Numbered from the stretch's first letter, positions 1 to 8,906 are shown. The stretch is 64,000 nucleotides of DNA from Robiginitalea marina (GCF_024006985.1 NZ_JAMXIB010000002.1:310001-374000); one strand, 5' to 3'. Program-made: numbers and translations. The notes: generated from the sequence alone by a model not told the origin.

Positions 1-1
1 G

Positions 2-682
2 CGCTCTGATGAACTCCTCAGGAATATCCTGCCCGAAGAGACCGCTCAGGAACTCAAGGAATACGGCCGTGTTAAGGCAAAGAAATTCGAATCGGTTAGT
101 GTCCTGTTCGCCGATTTTGTAGGGTTTACGAAGTATTCGGAAAAAATGAGCCCCGAGGACCTGGTAAAGACAGTAGATTATTATTTCTCCCGATTTGACG
201 AGGCCGTGGAGGAATACGGCCTGGAGAAAATCAAAACGATGGGAGACTGCTATATGTGCGCCGGAGGGCTCCCTTTTCCCGCAGAGGATCACGCTGTAAG
301 AATGGTCCGCCTGGCACTTGAATTCCTGAAGATCGTCTCAGAAGAGGGGTACGCGGACGTCACCGGTTTTGAGGTTCGCATCGGAATCCATACCGGACCG
401 GTGGTTGCCGGGGTGGTTGGAACCAAAAAATTTGCCTACGACATCTGGGGAGATACCGTCAACATCGCCTCCCGAATGGAATCTACTTCCCAGCCCGGAA
501 AGATCAATGTCTCCGAGGATACCTTCCTTTTGATCAAAGAACATTTTCACTGCGAATTCCGTGGCATGGTGGAGGTCAAGAGCAAGGGGATGATGAAAAT
601 GTATTTTGTGGAGGAACGCGCTGCAGCAAATGTGGATGTAGACCTGGAAGATCCGCTTAAAGCAGGGGAGGTCGGCCGTTAA
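2..682 (+). CDS. Class III adenylate/guanylate cyclase, C-terminal part (5' end outside window)
   Basis: The open frame runs in from the left edge, so only the catalytic end is visible. It begins with a short helical linker (LLRNILPEETAQELK), the usual lead-in to a class III nucleotidyl cyclase domain. The domain follows with VSVLFADFVGFT, which holds the first metal-binding Asp, then KTMGDCYMCAGG, RIGIHTGPVVAGVVG and WGDTVNIASRME. Family knowledge says this domain makes cAMP or cGMP from ATP or GTP as a dimer. In Bacteroidota such domains usually sit behind TPR, 7TM or sensor regions, but the N-terminal part here is unseen. The first internal ATG (146) lies inside the catalytic core and is not the start. 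A hairpin terminator follows directly. cAMP versus cGMP specificity was not resolved. Confidence 0.9.
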   Translation, partial: RSDELLRNILPEETAQELKEYGRVKAKKFESVSVLFADFVGFTKYSEKMSPEDLVKTVDYYFSRFDEAVEEYGLEKIKTMGDCYMCAGGLPFPAEDHAVRMVRLALEFLKIVSEEGYADVTGFEVRIGIHTGPVVAGVVGTKKFAYDIWGDTVNIASRMESTSQPGKINVSEDTFLLIKEHFHCEFRGMVEVKSKGMMKMYFVEERAAANVDVDLEDPLKAGEVGR

Positions 683-696
683 AGGCCAACATAAAA

Positions 697-728
697 AAAG
701 CACCGGGATTACCGGTGCTTTTCTTTCC
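697..728. terminator. Bidirectional intrinsic terminator between cyclase and yajC
   Basis: A 10-bp stem (AAAGCACCGG/CCGGTGCTTT, arms 697-706 and 712-721) closes a 5-nt loop. It has an A-run on the left and T-rich sequence on the right. It lies between two convergent genes and could end transcripts from both sides. Confidence 0.8.
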
Positions 729-743
729 ATTTAAGAAGGAGTA

Positions 744-1034
744 CTATTGCTTCTTGGCCGGTGCGTTCAGTTTTTTGCTCAGTTCCATGGAAATGGCTGA
801 GCGGTCAAACTTAAGGCGTCCTGCCATGGTTTCAATGATGCAGGAAAAATCACTGTCATTGAGGTCCACCACTTTGCCGTGAAGGCCGCTTTTGGTAATG
901 ACCCGGTCACCCCTTTTGAGGGATTCCACAAATTTCTTTTCATCTTTCTGCCTTTTTACCTGGGGACGTATCATAAAGAAATACGCCACGGCAAAAATGA
1001 GCAGCAAGGGAAGGAACTGTCCTAGTTCACCCAT
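744..1034 (-). CDS. yajC: Preprotein translocase subunit YajC
   Basis: This 96-residue protein has one N-terminal membrane helix (about 7-22, LLLIFAVAYFFMI) followed by the family hallmark RPQVKRQK. A short beta-rich cytoplasmic part follows (RGDRVITKSGLHGKVVDL). YajC associates with SecDF at the Sec translocon in the inner membrane. Length and layout are normal. It is the last gene of a minus-strand run nusB - DUF1573 lipoprotein - yajC, and this order is common in Flavobacteriia. It is preceded by 32 bp after the DUF1573 stop, so co-transcription is likely. Confidence 0.95.
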   Translation of the reverse strand: MGELGQFLPLLLIFAVAYFFMIRPQVKRQKDEKKFVESLKRGDRVITKSGLHGKVVDLNDSDFSCIIETMAGRLKFDRSAISMELSKKLNAPAKKQ

Positions 1035-1066
1035 GGGTTTATTTTAAAGTGTTTATGAGTCCGGAC

Positions 1067-1549
1067 TTAATTTGCAACGGGGCCGAGGGAAGCCGATGCA
1101 CCATCCTTTGCCTGTACGAAAGCCTTGATGCGAAGCATTTCCTGGCCTTTGGCCGTATTGGTGCTCAGCGTTACGGTCTTCATGACCTGGTTCAGGCCGG
1201 AGCCATTGAATTTCACTACCAGTTGTCCTTTTTCCCCGGGCTGGATCGGCACGTTTTTCGGATAGTCCGGAACCGTACAGCCACAACTGCTGGTGGCATT
1301 GGTGATGATCAAAGGGGCATCCCCGGTGTTTGTGAAGACAAATGTGTGCTCCTGGGGGGTACCCTGCTCAATAGTGCCGAAATCGAATTCCGCTTCCTCG
1401 AAGGTCATGGCAGGAAGGCTTTTAGAGGCTTCATCGCGCTGGGCTGCAGCAGCTACATTCCCTTCATCGATCTTTTCAGAGGCTTTCTCCTTGCAGGAAA
1501 CCAGGGTTGCCAGGGCAAAAACCCCAAGAATGACGGTTGCTTTTCTCAT
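1067..1549 (-). CDS. DUF1573 domain lipoprotein
   Basis: The chosen start (MRKATVILGVFALATLVSC) gives a clean lipoprotein signal with the lipobox Cys at about residue 19; an upstream in-frame Met would add ten charged residues. The mature part holds one DUF1573 Ig-like domain (about residues 55-150) with TFVFTNTGDAPLIITN and the typical SSCGCTVPDYP segment. The family is widespread in Bacteroidota and has no firmly assigned function; an envelope location follows from the signal. It sits between nusB and yajC and is probably co-transcribed with them. Confidence 0.88.
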   Translation of the reverse strand: MRKATVILGVFALATLVSCKEKASEKIDEGNVAAAAQRDEASKSLPAMTFEEAEFDFGTIEQGTPQEHTFVFTNTGDAPLIITNATSSCGCTVPDYPKNVPIQPGEKGQLVVKFNGSGLNQVMKTVTLSTNTAKGQEMLRIKAFVQAKDGASASLGPVAN

Positions 1550-1596
1550 GGTGCTTTTATTTTTTTTGCTTTCAGGCAAAACTACGGAATATTTGT

Positions 1597-2541
1597 TTAT
1601 AACAGGCCCCTGCCCGTTTTTTTGAGCCGTCCGGATTCCCGGTACTCCCTGATTAATTTATCGAGGACGCCGTTGATGAAAATACTGCTTTTGGGGGTGG
1701 AGTACTCTTTGGCGATCTCCAGGTATTCGTTAATGGTGACCCGTTCCGGGATAGACGGAAAATAAAGCAACTCTGCAATAGCCATTTTCAGGAGGATGGC
1801 ATCCATTTCTGCAATGCGTTCCTTGTCCCAGTTCGGGGTCTTGCCCTCCATTTCCTTTTCCAGGTCTGCCCCCCTGAGGAGGGTTTTATCCAAAAGCTCC
1901 CGGGCAAATTCCATGTCTTCCTCGTTTTTCAGGAGGGGAGGAAGGAAATAGGTGTGGGGCGTGCCGGGTTTCATCTTCCTCAATTGCTTCAGCAGGAAGG
2001 TATTTACCAGCGGGAGGTCGTCTACCCAGGTAATCCCTTCGTCCTCGAGGAAGTCATAAATCTTCTGGTTGGGGGCAATGATCTCGCGGAAGGCCACCGT
2101 CAGGAATTCCCGGTCAGCCTCATAGGAAGCCGGCGCATTCGCGTATTCCCGGTAAAGCGGGCTTTCCAGGATGTCTTTCAGGACGATTTTTACGTATTCC
2201 TCATTCAGGTACCATTGGCGCAACTTGCGCTTGGCCAGGGCATCTTTCAACAAGGGGTTTTCAGCAAGCTGCAGGAATAATTGGTTCTCGCTCAGGCGCA
2301 AGGGGTTGCCCACTTCGTCATCAGGGGATTTGAGGTATTTCCGGGACCCCTTCTGCACGCGTTCCGCAGCCAGATGATGCAATTCCCTCAGCAGGCTGAG
2401 CATCAGCAGGTACAGGGTAAAGGTCTGGGCGATACTCTGGTTGAGAAATTTTTGCTGCGTTTCCAGGGAGCCTTCCCTGGAGAGTGCCAGGGCGTAGATG
2501 CACTGCATTACCTTAACCCGGATTTGCCTTCTTGTGAGCAT
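1597..2541 (-). CDS. nusB: Transcription antitermination factor NusB (long Bacteroidota form)
   Basis: NusB binds boxA RNA with NusE/S10 and supports antitermination on rRNA operons. The N-terminus MLTRRQIRVKVMQCIYAL and the C-terminal half (WDKERIAEMDAILLKMAIAELLYFPSIPERVTINEYLEIAKEYSTPKSSIFINGVLDKL) are diagnostic. At 314 residues it is about twice the length of E. coli NusB, because a long helical insertion (about 60-190) separates the two halves. This long form is usual in Bacteroidota. It is the first gene of the run with DUF1573 and yajC, and a TAnnTTTG box lies 30 bp upstream. Confidence 0.95.
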   Translation of the reverse strand: MLTRRQIRVKVMQCIYALALSREGSLETQQKFLNQSIAQTFTLYLLMLSLLRELHHLAAERVQKGSRKYLKSPDDEVGNPLRLSENQLFLQLAENPLLKDALAKRKLRQWYLNEEYVKIVLKDILESPLYREYANAPASYEADREFLTVAFREIIAPNQKIYDFLEDEGITWVDDLPLVNTFLLKQLRKMKPGTPHTYFLPPLLKNEEDMEFARELLDKTLLRGADLEKEMEGKTPNWDKERIAEMDAILLKMAIAELLYFPSIPERVTINEYLEIAKEYSTPKSSIFINGVLDKLIREYRESGRLKKTGRGLL

Positions 2542-2570
2542 GCAAAGAACTTTGAAGCGATAAACGAGGG

Positions 2571-2578
2571 CAAAAATA
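2571..2578 (-). promoter_or_regulatory. -7 box for the nusB operon
   Basis: On the minus strand these bases read TATTTTTG, a full match to the Bacteroidota -7 consensus TAnnTTTG, about 30 bp upstream of the nusB ATG. A good -33 TTG is not evident. Confidence 0.45.
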
Positions 2579-2661
2579 GCAATCTATTTCGAACGGAAGG
2601 TAAAATTCCCATTATCATTCCGGGAATCTTTCCGGTAAGACCGCGATACCATCCAAAGCCC

Positions 2662-2669
2662 TATCTTTG
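2662..2669 (+). promoter_or_regulatory. -7 box for the ABC exporter gene
   Basis: TATCTTTG matches TAnnTTTG and lies 46 bp before the ATG at 2716, in the divergent intergenic region shared with nusB. No clear -33 TTG was seen. Confidence 0.45.
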
Positions 2670-2715
2670 TTCCCAGGGAATCCAAATATCCCCATAGGGG
2701 AAGCTTCCCGGCCTT

Positions 2716-4470
2716 ATGAAAGAACTCCGGCACCTAAACAAATACTTTCGGAAATACAGATCCAAACTGCTGGTGGGCATCCTGATTACCATCATCGCCC
2801 GGGTCTTCCAGCTCGTCATGCCCTCGTATGTCAAGAATATCATTGAAGTAGTCGAGCAATACCTGGCTGCCGAAATTACCGAAGCTGTTGCCCGACAGCA
2901 ATTGCTGTGGTTTATAGGAGTCATCATAGGGGCTGCCCTCCTCTCCGGCTTTTTCACCTTCCTGATGCGCCAGACCATCATCAATGTTTCGCGCTATATT
3001 GAATACGATCTTAAAAACGAGGTGTTTGACCATTACCAAAGGCTCAGCCTGAATTTTTATAAAGCCAACCGCACCGGTGACCTGATGAACCGCATCAGCG
3101 AAGACGTGAACCAGGTGCGGAACTATGCAGGCCCGGCCATCATGTACGGGATCCAAACCCTCACCCTGTTTGCCTGCCTGGTCCCCCTGATGTTTATCAA
3201 GGCCCCCACCATGGCCTTTTACGCGCTCGTACCCCTTCCGGTGCTTTCGGTCCTCATCTACTGGATCAGCCGCATTATCCACAAACGCAGTACCCGGGTA
3301 CAGGCTTTCCTGTCGGACCTCTCCACCTTCGCCCAGGAAACGTTTTCCGGCATCTCCGTGATCAAGGCCTACATCATGGAACCCCACATCAATGGACAGG
3401 CAAGGGCACTTTCCCTCGAAGGCCGGGCGAAGAGCATGGACCTCGCCCGGGTAAACGCCTGGTTTTACCCCATGATGATCCTGCTGATCGGGGTCAGCAA
3501 TGTGTTTGTGATCTATGTGGGGGGCAAACAGTACCTCTCGGGGGCCATCGACTCCATCGGTACCATCGCCGAGTTCATCCTCTATGTGAACATGCTGACC
3601 TGGCCGGTAGCCATCGTGGGCTGGCTGACCTCCGTAGTGCAACAGGCAGAGGCTTCCCAGAAACGGATCAACGAATTTTTGCAACAGCAACCGGAAATAC
3701 AAAACCTCAATCCGGAACCAACCCCCATAAAGGGAAAAATCACCTTTGACCGGGTCAGCTTCACCTATCCCGACACCGGCATTGAAGCCCTGCACGAGGT
3801 TTCCTTTGAAGTGGAACCCGGCCAGACCCTCACCATTCTGGGCAAGACGGGGTCAGGCAAATCGACTATCCTGGATCTTATCGCCCGGCTCTACGATGTC
3901 AGTTCCGGGGAAATCCGCGTCGATGACCGCCCCGTGAGGGAACTCAACCTGAAATCGCTCAGGGAAGCCATAGGGGCAGTGCCCCAGGACGCCTTTTTGT
4001 TTTCGGATACCATTGGGAACAACATCCGGTTTGGGAAAGAGGAAGCCGGGCAGGACGAAATTGAGGCGGTAGCCAAAATGGCCGTAGTGCACGACAACAT
4101 TACCGGGTTTGCCAAAAAATACGACACGGTTTTGGGAGAGCGGGGCATCACCCTGAGCGGAGGGCAAAAGCAGCGGGTTTCCATTGCCAGGGCCCTGCTG
4201 AAAGACCCGGTCATCTACCTCTTCGACGACTGCCTCAGTGCCGTGGATACCGAAACCGAAGAAGCTATCCTGGCCAACCTCAAAAAGGCCTCCCGACACA
4301 AGACCACCCTGATTGTAAGCCACAGGGTTTCCTCTGCCATCCATGCCGACAAAGTCATTGTGCTCGACCAGGGGAGGGTCTTGCAAGAGGGGACACACGA
4401 GGAACTCCTCGCCCGGGATGGCTACTACAAAGAGCTTTATATCAACCAGCTATCGGGGAAAGAAATCTAG
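2716..4470 (+). CDS. ABC exporter, fused permease-ATPase half-transporter (MdlB/MsbA-like)
   Basis: This 584-residue half-transporter has an N-terminal six-helix exporter domain (about 15-310) and a C-terminal nucleotide-binding domain (about 340-580). Visible motifs are Walker A GKTGSGKST, signature LSGGQKQR and Walker B VIYLFDDCLSAVD, then the H-loop IVSHR. The residue after the Walker B Asp is Asp rather than the usual catalytic Glu (DDCLSAVD). The same DD form occurs in MdlB-like heterodimer partners. That may mean it pairs with another subunit, although no partner gene is adjacent. The substrate is unknown; multidrug or lipid export is the family role. It diverges from nusB. Confidence 0.9.
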   Translation: MKELRHLNKYFRKYRSKLLVGILITIIARVFQLVMPSYVKNIIEVVEQYLAAEITEAVARQQLLWFIGVIIGAALLSGFFTFLMRQTIINVSRYIEYDLKNEVFDHYQRLSLNFYKANRTGDLMNRISEDVNQVRNYAGPAIMYGIQTLTLFACLVPLMFIKAPTMAFYALVPLPVLSVLIYWISRIIHKRSTRVQAFLSDLSTFAQETFSGISVIKAYIMEPHINGQARALSLEGRAKSMDLARVNAWFYPMMILLIGVSNVFVIYVGGKQYLSGAIDSIGTIAEFILYVNMLTWPVAIVGWLTSVVQQAEASQKRINEFLQQQPEIQNLNPEPTPIKGKITFDRVSFTYPDTGIEALHEVSFEVEPGQTLTILGKTGSGKSTILDLIARLYDVSSGEIRVDDRPVRELNLKSLREAIGAVPQDAFLFSDTIGNNIRFGKEEAGQDEIEAVAKMAVVHDNITGFAKKYDTVLGERGITLSGGQKQRVSIARALLKDPVIYLFDDCLSAVDTETEEAILANLKKASRHKTTLIVSHRVSSAIHADKVIVLDQGRVLQEGTHEELLARDGYYKELYINQLSGKEI

Positions 4471-4535
4471 GAAAATCTTGGTGGATTCTTATTTTTTTCA
4501 CATTTTTGATTTCTTTAACAAAACCGAGCCCAACC

Positions 4536-4910
4536 ATGAGTGAGAAAGATTTAATGGACCAGGAAGAGATACATTCAAAGGTTTTGAGAGCCGGACGGCG
4601 GACCTATTTCTTCGACGTTAGAAGTACAAAAGCAGGGGATTACTACCTGACGATTACCGAGAGTAAAAAATTCACCCACGAAGATGGGTCCTTCCATTAC
4701 AAGAAACATAAAATTTACCTCTACAAGGAAGACTTTGACCCCTTCCGTGAAATCCTCGAGGAAATGATGGATTACATCATCAACGAAAAGGGGCAGGAGG
4801 TCATCTCTGAGCGGCACCAAAAAGATTTCAGGAAAACAGAATTTTCTGAGAACGGTTCCCTCGAAGCCTCCCCGAGCAGCTTTACCGACCTTGATTTTGA
4901 CGATATCTGA
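4536..4910 (+). CDS. PUR-alpha family (DUF3276) nucleic-acid-binding protein
   Basis: I chose the start at MSEKDLMDQEEIHSK because the ten residues read upstream look non-coding. The 124-residue protein contains one PUR repeat: VLRAGRRTYFFDVRSTKAGDYYLTITESKKF, then HKIYLYKEDFDPFREILEEMMDYI. Bacterial PUR proteins of this size dimerise and bind single-stranded nucleic acid; Borrelia BpuR is the best studied. The acidic C-terminal tail is typical of flavobacterial members. It stands alone downstream of the exporter, with 65 bp between them. Confidence 0.85.
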   Translation: MSEKDLMDQEEIHSKVLRAGRRTYFFDVRSTKAGDYYLTITESKKFTHEDGSFHYKKHKIYLYKEDFDPFREILEEMMDYIINEKGQEVISERHQKDFRKTEFSENGSLEASPSSFTDLDFDDI

Positions 4911-5018
4911 TCCCGCTTGGGGAAGGGCATACAGTCAAAAAAAAGAAGGCATTTTTCCCAGGCTAAAACGTTATCTGCGATTCCCGTGTCTGAACGGGCT
5001 AAATGCGGCTCATCCGGG

Positions 5019-6062
5019 TCAGCCCCTCCATTTTACATAGGCCAGGTTGTGCAGCACCAGCAGGATCACGGCCGGCGAGGCGGTGCCGGGTCCGCCAAGG
5101 GTCGCCAAAACGGCAAACAGCAAAAACAACCAAACCGGGTAGGCAAGCAGGGCGTATAGAAACCGGAAGGTTCCCATAAATTCAGGCTCCCATACCTTAG
5201 GCTTTATCCAAAGGGCCCAGGGGAGCCAAAATGGGGCATTAAGGCCCCTGAACACAAGGTCCCAGGCCCGGCCCCAAAAAGGATGCCGGGTGCGCCGGGG
5301 CAGCTTTGGGCCCGGAGCCCCCTGAAGTATTTGGTTAACCGCCGCAGGATTGAGGAAATCAACCCCCTGTCGCTCCAGCTCCCCAATCCACCGGGAATAG
5401 TCTTCCCCTGGCGGGATGTGGGTGGTCAGGTGGGTAAGCTCCTCGAATACCCGGTCTTTCAGGGCCGTGGCCATGAGGATATTCCCTTCCCCGCCCAGGT
5501 ATTCCTTAAGGGCGAAGGGCTTCCCGAAATAAAAAGCCACGCGGTCCGGGAACCGGTCGGCCTGTTCGTAGTTCAGGCCGGCGGGTACCAGGTAGAGGTC
5601 CAATCCGGGGTCCCGGGCAAGGGCGTGCTCCAAAATCCGGGTAAACCCCTTGCTCAGGGGACGAACCTGCCGCCTGAGGTTATGGTTTGCCTCGGGGAAG
5701 AGCAAAACATGTTCACCCCTTGAAAATAGTTCCGCACAAAGGGCAAAGACTTCCTGGTTGCGCTGGAGGGTTTCCCTGCCATCGCGCAGGCGGTAAATCG
5801 GCAGCATCCGCAAGCCCCTGAAAAAACTTCTCAGGAGCGGGTTTTTAAAAACGTCGGAGCGGGTCAGGAAATACGGTCGGCGGGCACGTGCATAAGCCGC
5901 ATACAACAACGGATCGAGCAGGGCATTCTGGTGGTTGAGCAAAAGCATAACCGGCTTTGAGGCGGGTATCCCGGCGATCCCCTCCATGCGGATTTCACGG
6001 AAATAGCAAAAAAACCCGGCCCTGATAAGCCGCTTGAGCAGGTCATAGAGCCAGTTCCTCAT
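5019..6062 (-). CDS. Lysophospholipid acyltransferase family protein (PlsC-like)
   Basis: The start MRNWLYDLLKRLIRAG overlaps the upstream transporter stop as ATGA (6059-6062), which favours this start over an in-frame Met 12 codons earlier. The acyltransferase domain begins with PVMLLLNHQNALLDPLL. The His and Asp are five residues apart (HQNALLD), one more than the textbook HX4D, and I believe this is usual for this Bacteroidota subfamily. A later block, LLFPEANHNLRRQVRPLSKG, fits the substrate-binding FPE(G) motif. Two hydrophobic helices lie near the C-terminus (about 300-345). It probably transfers acyl groups to glycerophosphate-type acceptors at the inner membrane. The acceptor was not resolved. 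Confidence 0.82.
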   Translation of the reverse strand: MRNWLYDLLKRLIRAGFFCYFREIRMEGIAGIPASKPVMLLLNHQNALLDPLLYAAYARARRPYFLTRSDVFKNPLLRSFFRGLRMLPIYRLRDGRETLQRNQEVFALCAELFSRGEHVLLFPEANHNLRRQVRPLSKGFTRILEHALARDPGLDLYLVPAGLNYEQADRFPDRVAFYFGKPFALKEYLGGEGNILMATALKDRVFEELTHLTTHIPPGEDYSRWIGELERQGVDFLNPAAVNQILQGAPGPKLPRRTRHPFWGRAWDLVFRGLNAPFWLPWALWIKPKVWEPEFMGTFRFLYALLAYPVWLFLLFAVLATLGGPGTASPAVILLVLHNLAYVKWRG

Positions 6063-6976
6063 AATATGGATTCCTTTTTGGTAGGGACCCACCCCCATAG
6101 GGAAGCCAGGGCCAGGCCGGAAACCAGGTGCCAGATCCCCCAGAAGGCCGCCAGCAGGGCCATTCCTCCGAGGCCATCGAAGAACGTGAAGATAAGCAGC
6201 AGGCCCAGGCCGGAATTCTGTATACCGGTTTCAAGGGTAATGCTCCGGATATCTTTCCCCGGGAGGCCCAGGGCATGGCCTGTGGCAAAACCGGTCGCCA
6301 GGGCGGCGAGGTTGTGGAACAACACCAGGGCGAAGACCATGGCCACGTATTCCTGGAACACCCCCCGATTGTTATAGAGGGCCAGGAAAATGAGAAGCAG
6401 GAAAAACAGGAGGGAAATACTTTTGAACACCTTTCCCAGGCGCGCCGCCACCAGGGGTTTCCAGGCCCTTACGGCCATGCCGGCAGCCAGGGGGACGGCC
6501 AGCAGGAGGGCTACCAGGCGGATCATTTCCCAAAGGTCAATATGCACTTCCTTCAACAGGAGTTGCGTGGGCCCGTACAGGCCGCCCCACAGCTTCAGGT
6601 TCAGGGGTGTCAGGATTACGGCAAAGAGCGTGGCCAGGGCGGTAAGGCTCACCGACAGGGCTGTATTGCCCCCGGCCAGGTGGACCATGAAATTCGAAAC
6701 GTTACCCCCCGGGCAGGCCGCGACCAGGACCATTCCCAGGGCAAAACTCGGCAGGGGTTCCCACCACCAGACCAAAAGGAAGGTAAGGGCGGGCAGCAGC
6801 AGGAACTGGCAACACACCCCTGCCAACACGGACCTTGGATTTTTCAGCACCTCCCGGAAATCCGACGGGCGCACCTGCAGGGCGATGCCGAACATCACCA
6901 GGGCCAGGGCCGCGTTAAGGGTCCACAGGGCCTCGTGGTCAAAATCGATGCGAATCTGGTCTATCTGGTTTTCCAT
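6059..6976 (-). CDS. Bile acid:sodium symporter (BASS) family transporter
   Basis: This 305-residue membrane protein has about nine to ten hydrophobic helices. It carries the BASS hallmarks VAACPGGNVSNFMVHLAGGN (the crossover motif near residues 85-104) and ITLETGIQNSGLGLLLI (near 230-245), both part of the sodium and substrate sites in solved relatives. The family couples sodium import to organic anions such as bile acids, pantoate or pyruvate. The substrate cannot be read from sequence. It is the first gene of a two-gene operon with the acyltransferase (ATGA overlap) and diverges from the thioredoxin-like gene. Confidence 0.88.
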   Translation of the reverse strand: MENQIDQIRIDFDHEALWTLNAALALVMFGIALQVRPSDFREVLKNPRSVLAGVCCQFLLLPALTFLLVWWWEPLPSFALGMVLVAACPGGNVSNFMVHLAGGNTALSVSLTALATLFAVILTPLNLKLWGGLYGPTQLLLKEVHIDLWEMIRLVALLLAVPLAAGMAVRAWKPLVAARLGKVFKSISLLFFLLLIFLALYNNRGVFQEYVAMVFALVLFHNLAALATGFATGHALGLPGKDIRSITLETGIQNSGLGLLLIFTFFDGLGGMALLAAFWGIWHLVSGLALASLWGWVPTKKESIL

Positions 6977-7128
6977 CGGCGACGTAAAGGGCGGCTTCCC
7001 GAACGATCCGACCCCATCGGGAACCCGGCCAAAAGAAACCGCTTTCCCTCCGGGAGAAGATAGGAAGACGGGTACGAATACGCAAGTATTTAATACCTTT
7101 AAGGTATGTAACCCAAAAAACCTGCCAG

Positions 7129-7695
7129 ATGGCCAGAACCCCCAGCAATATGCTCCCTTTGGGCACCCCGGCCCCGGATTTCCGCCTTCCGGATACCGTA
7201 AGCGGCCGGCAAGTAAGCCTGGAGGAGCTGAAGGGCAGGAAGGGAACAGTAATCATGTTTCTGTGTAACCACTGCCCATTCGTAAAACACGTGAATTCTG
7301 AACTGGTACGCCTGGCAGGGGATTATATGGCCCGGGGTATCCGCTTTGTGGGCATTTCCAGCAATGATGTGGAAAATTATCCCGAGGACCACCCCGACCT
7401 GATGAAAAAAACGGCGGTTCGCGAAGGGTACCCTTTCCCCTACCTCTACGATGAAACCCAGGAAACCGCCCGCAAATACGATGCCGCCTGCACCCCTGAT
7501 TTTTACCTTTTCGACAGGGAGCTTTCCCTGTTCTACCGTGGCCAACTCGACGATTCCCGGCCGGGTAATGGCATCCCGGTAACCGGGAAGGACCTGGAAA
7601 ACGCCTTGCAATGCCTGCTCTCAGGACGGCCGGCCCCGGATCCCCAGAAACCAAGCCTGGGATGCAATATCAAATGGAAGGAAGGTTCGCTTTAG
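7129..7695 (+). CDS. Thioredoxin-fold protein (peroxiredoxin-like, CxxC)
   Basis: This 188-residue protein opens with the AhpC/TSA-type segment GTPAPDFRLPDTVSGRQVSLEELKG. A redox motif CNHCPFV follows (Cys 46 and Cys 49), then ISSNDVENYPEDHPDLM and the cis-Pro region CTPDFYLFDRE. This layout is the PRX-like family in which a CxxC replaces the single peroxidatic Cys. No signal peptide is present, so it is cytoplasmic. A second Met at residue 8 is an alternative start. Its end overlaps the next gene by 22 bp, which suggests coupled translation. Confidence 0.87.
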   Translation: MARTPSNMLPLGTPAPDFRLPDTVSGRQVSLEELKGRKGTVIMFLCNHCPFVKHVNSELVRLAGDYMARGIRFVGISSNDVENYPEDHPDLMKKTAVREGYPFPYLYDETQETARKYDAACTPDFYLFDRELSLFYRGQLDDSRPGNGIPVTGKDLENALQCLLSGRPAPDPQKPSLGCNIKWKEGSL

Positions 7696-8267
7696 GGCAG
7701 GACCCTGCGGATTCCCGGGCGGCATGGAACTTCCTGCCGGTATCGGAGGGGGACCTCCCCGCCTATGTGGCTACGGGGACCAGGGCCTACACGGACCACT
7801 ATTGCCATCTCTGGCCCGGGGGCAACCCCAGGCCTTACCTCTCGCGGAACTTCACCCTCCCTTTGGCCCGGAGCCAGTTACGGGACCCGGCCTGCAGGCT
7901 GTGGCTGATCCGGGAAGGGGACCAGGCTGCAGGAATTTGCAAACTCGTCCTGGACAGGGACCTCCCGGGATCCCCTCCGGGCCGGTCGGTTTTCATCGAA
8001 AAGGTCTATTTTATCAGGTCTTTTACCGGCAGGGGCATGGGAACGGCCCTGCTGGGCGAAATCGGGCGTTTCGCCGGGGAATCGGGCCGGGATGTGCTGT
8101 GGCTTGAGGCCATGCAAAAGGGTCCCGCCCTTGCCTTCTACCTTAAAAATGGTTTTGTACGGGTCAGCCAGACCCGGATACCCTACCCTGAAGTGCTTCC
8201 CGATGAAAAAATGATGTGGGTCCTCAAACGGGAACTCAAGGGGTCAGGACTTCCATCCCCTCGATAG
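7674..8267 (+). CDS. GNAT family N-acetyltransferase
   Basis: The frame contains a GNAT core: VFIEKVYFIRSFTGRGMGTALLGEIGRFA is motif A, with the acetyl-CoA pyrophosphate loop R-x-x-G-x-G (TGRGMG). WLEAMQKGPALAFYLKNGFVRV follows as motif B. I chose the ATG at 7674, inside the end of the preceding thioredoxin gene; 7662 is also possible. The acceptor (amine, peptide or small molecule) cannot be told. The 3' end overlaps the convergent DinB-like gene by 24 bp. Confidence 0.8.
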   Translation: MEGRFALGQDPADSRAAWNFLPVSEGDLPAYVATGTRAYTDHYCHLWPGGNPRPYLSRNFTLPLARSQLRDPACRLWLIREGDQAAGICKLVLDRDLPGSPPGRSVFIEKVYFIRSFTGRGMGTALLGEIGRFAGESGRDVLWLEAMQKGPALAFYLKNGFVRVSQTRIPYPEVLPDEKMMWVLKRELKGSGLPSPR

Positions 8268-8789
8268 AAGAAGGTTATCAATGTGCGCGTAATGGTGGTT
8301 CCCGTGCCAGGCATATCGGCCAATATTCTCCAGCAAGGTAGTCTCTCCGCTTTCCGGGTGCCGGAAGCGCCGCAGGAGCTGGCCCGCATCGAGTTCCCTT
8401 AGCAGGTAGACCAGGCGCGAATGTACGGCCTCCAGGTGGAATAGCGACAGGGAGATCGGCCCTTGTGTGGCGTCCGGGAGGGCCGCCCAGGCCTTTTCAT
8501 CATAAACCTTGATGAGCGGTACATCCTCGGTCAGGGCCCATTTAAAGCGCATGTAACTGTTGTGGTGGCTATCGGCCAGGTGGTGGACCACCTGCCTTAC
8601 CGTCCATCCCCCGGGGCGGTAGGGGGTCTCCAGGATGTGGCCATCCAGGGGAAGCACGAGGGCCGAAAGGCGGGCCGGGAGGCCCTCGAGTTCGGAAATC
8701 CAGGCATCCTGTATTTCCCGGGTAATGGAATCCGGGGGGTGGAACTTCCCTATCGGGTACCGCAGGGGATCAGGGGATGGAAAATCCAT
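8244..8789 (-). CDS. YfiT-type DinB-superfamily metal-dependent protein
   Basis: The start MDFPSPDPLRYPIGKF fits the family better than an in-frame Met 12 codons upstream. The protein (181 residues) is a four-helix DinB/YfiT-like bundle. Its candidate metal-ligand His residues occur in VRQVVHHLADSHHNSYMR and YAWHGNHHYAHI. Relatives include bacillithiol S-transferase-like YfiT and YfiT-type putative hydrolases that bind Ni or Zn. A thiol transferase or detoxification role is inference. The gene is convergent with the GNAT gene (24-bp overlap) and divergent from the peroxiredoxin. Confidence 0.8.
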   Translation of the reverse strand: MDFPSPDPLRYPIGKFHPPDSITREIQDAWISELEGLPARLSALVLPLDGHILETPYRPGGWTVRQVVHHLADSHHNSYMRFKWALTEDVPLIKVYDEKAWAALPDATQGPISLSLFHLEAVHSRLVYLLRELDAGQLLRRFRHPESGETTLLENIGRYAWHGNHHYAHIDNLLLSRGWKS

Positions 8790-8876
8790 AGGGTTCAGCT
8801 TTACCGGGATTGCTCCCAAAATCAAAAGTATTGATAATTTTTGTAGCTGTGTTTTTTATATTCCTATTTATCCTAT

Positions 8877-8884
8877 TACTTTTG
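8877..8884 (+). promoter_or_regulatory. -7 box for the 1-Cys peroxiredoxin
   Basis: TACTTTTG matches TAnnTTTG, 22 bp before the ATG at 8907, in an AT-rich divergent intergenic region. The -33 element is unclear. Confidence 0.5.
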
Positions 8885-8906
8885 TAGGTTTAAAAACAAC
8901 AACTCC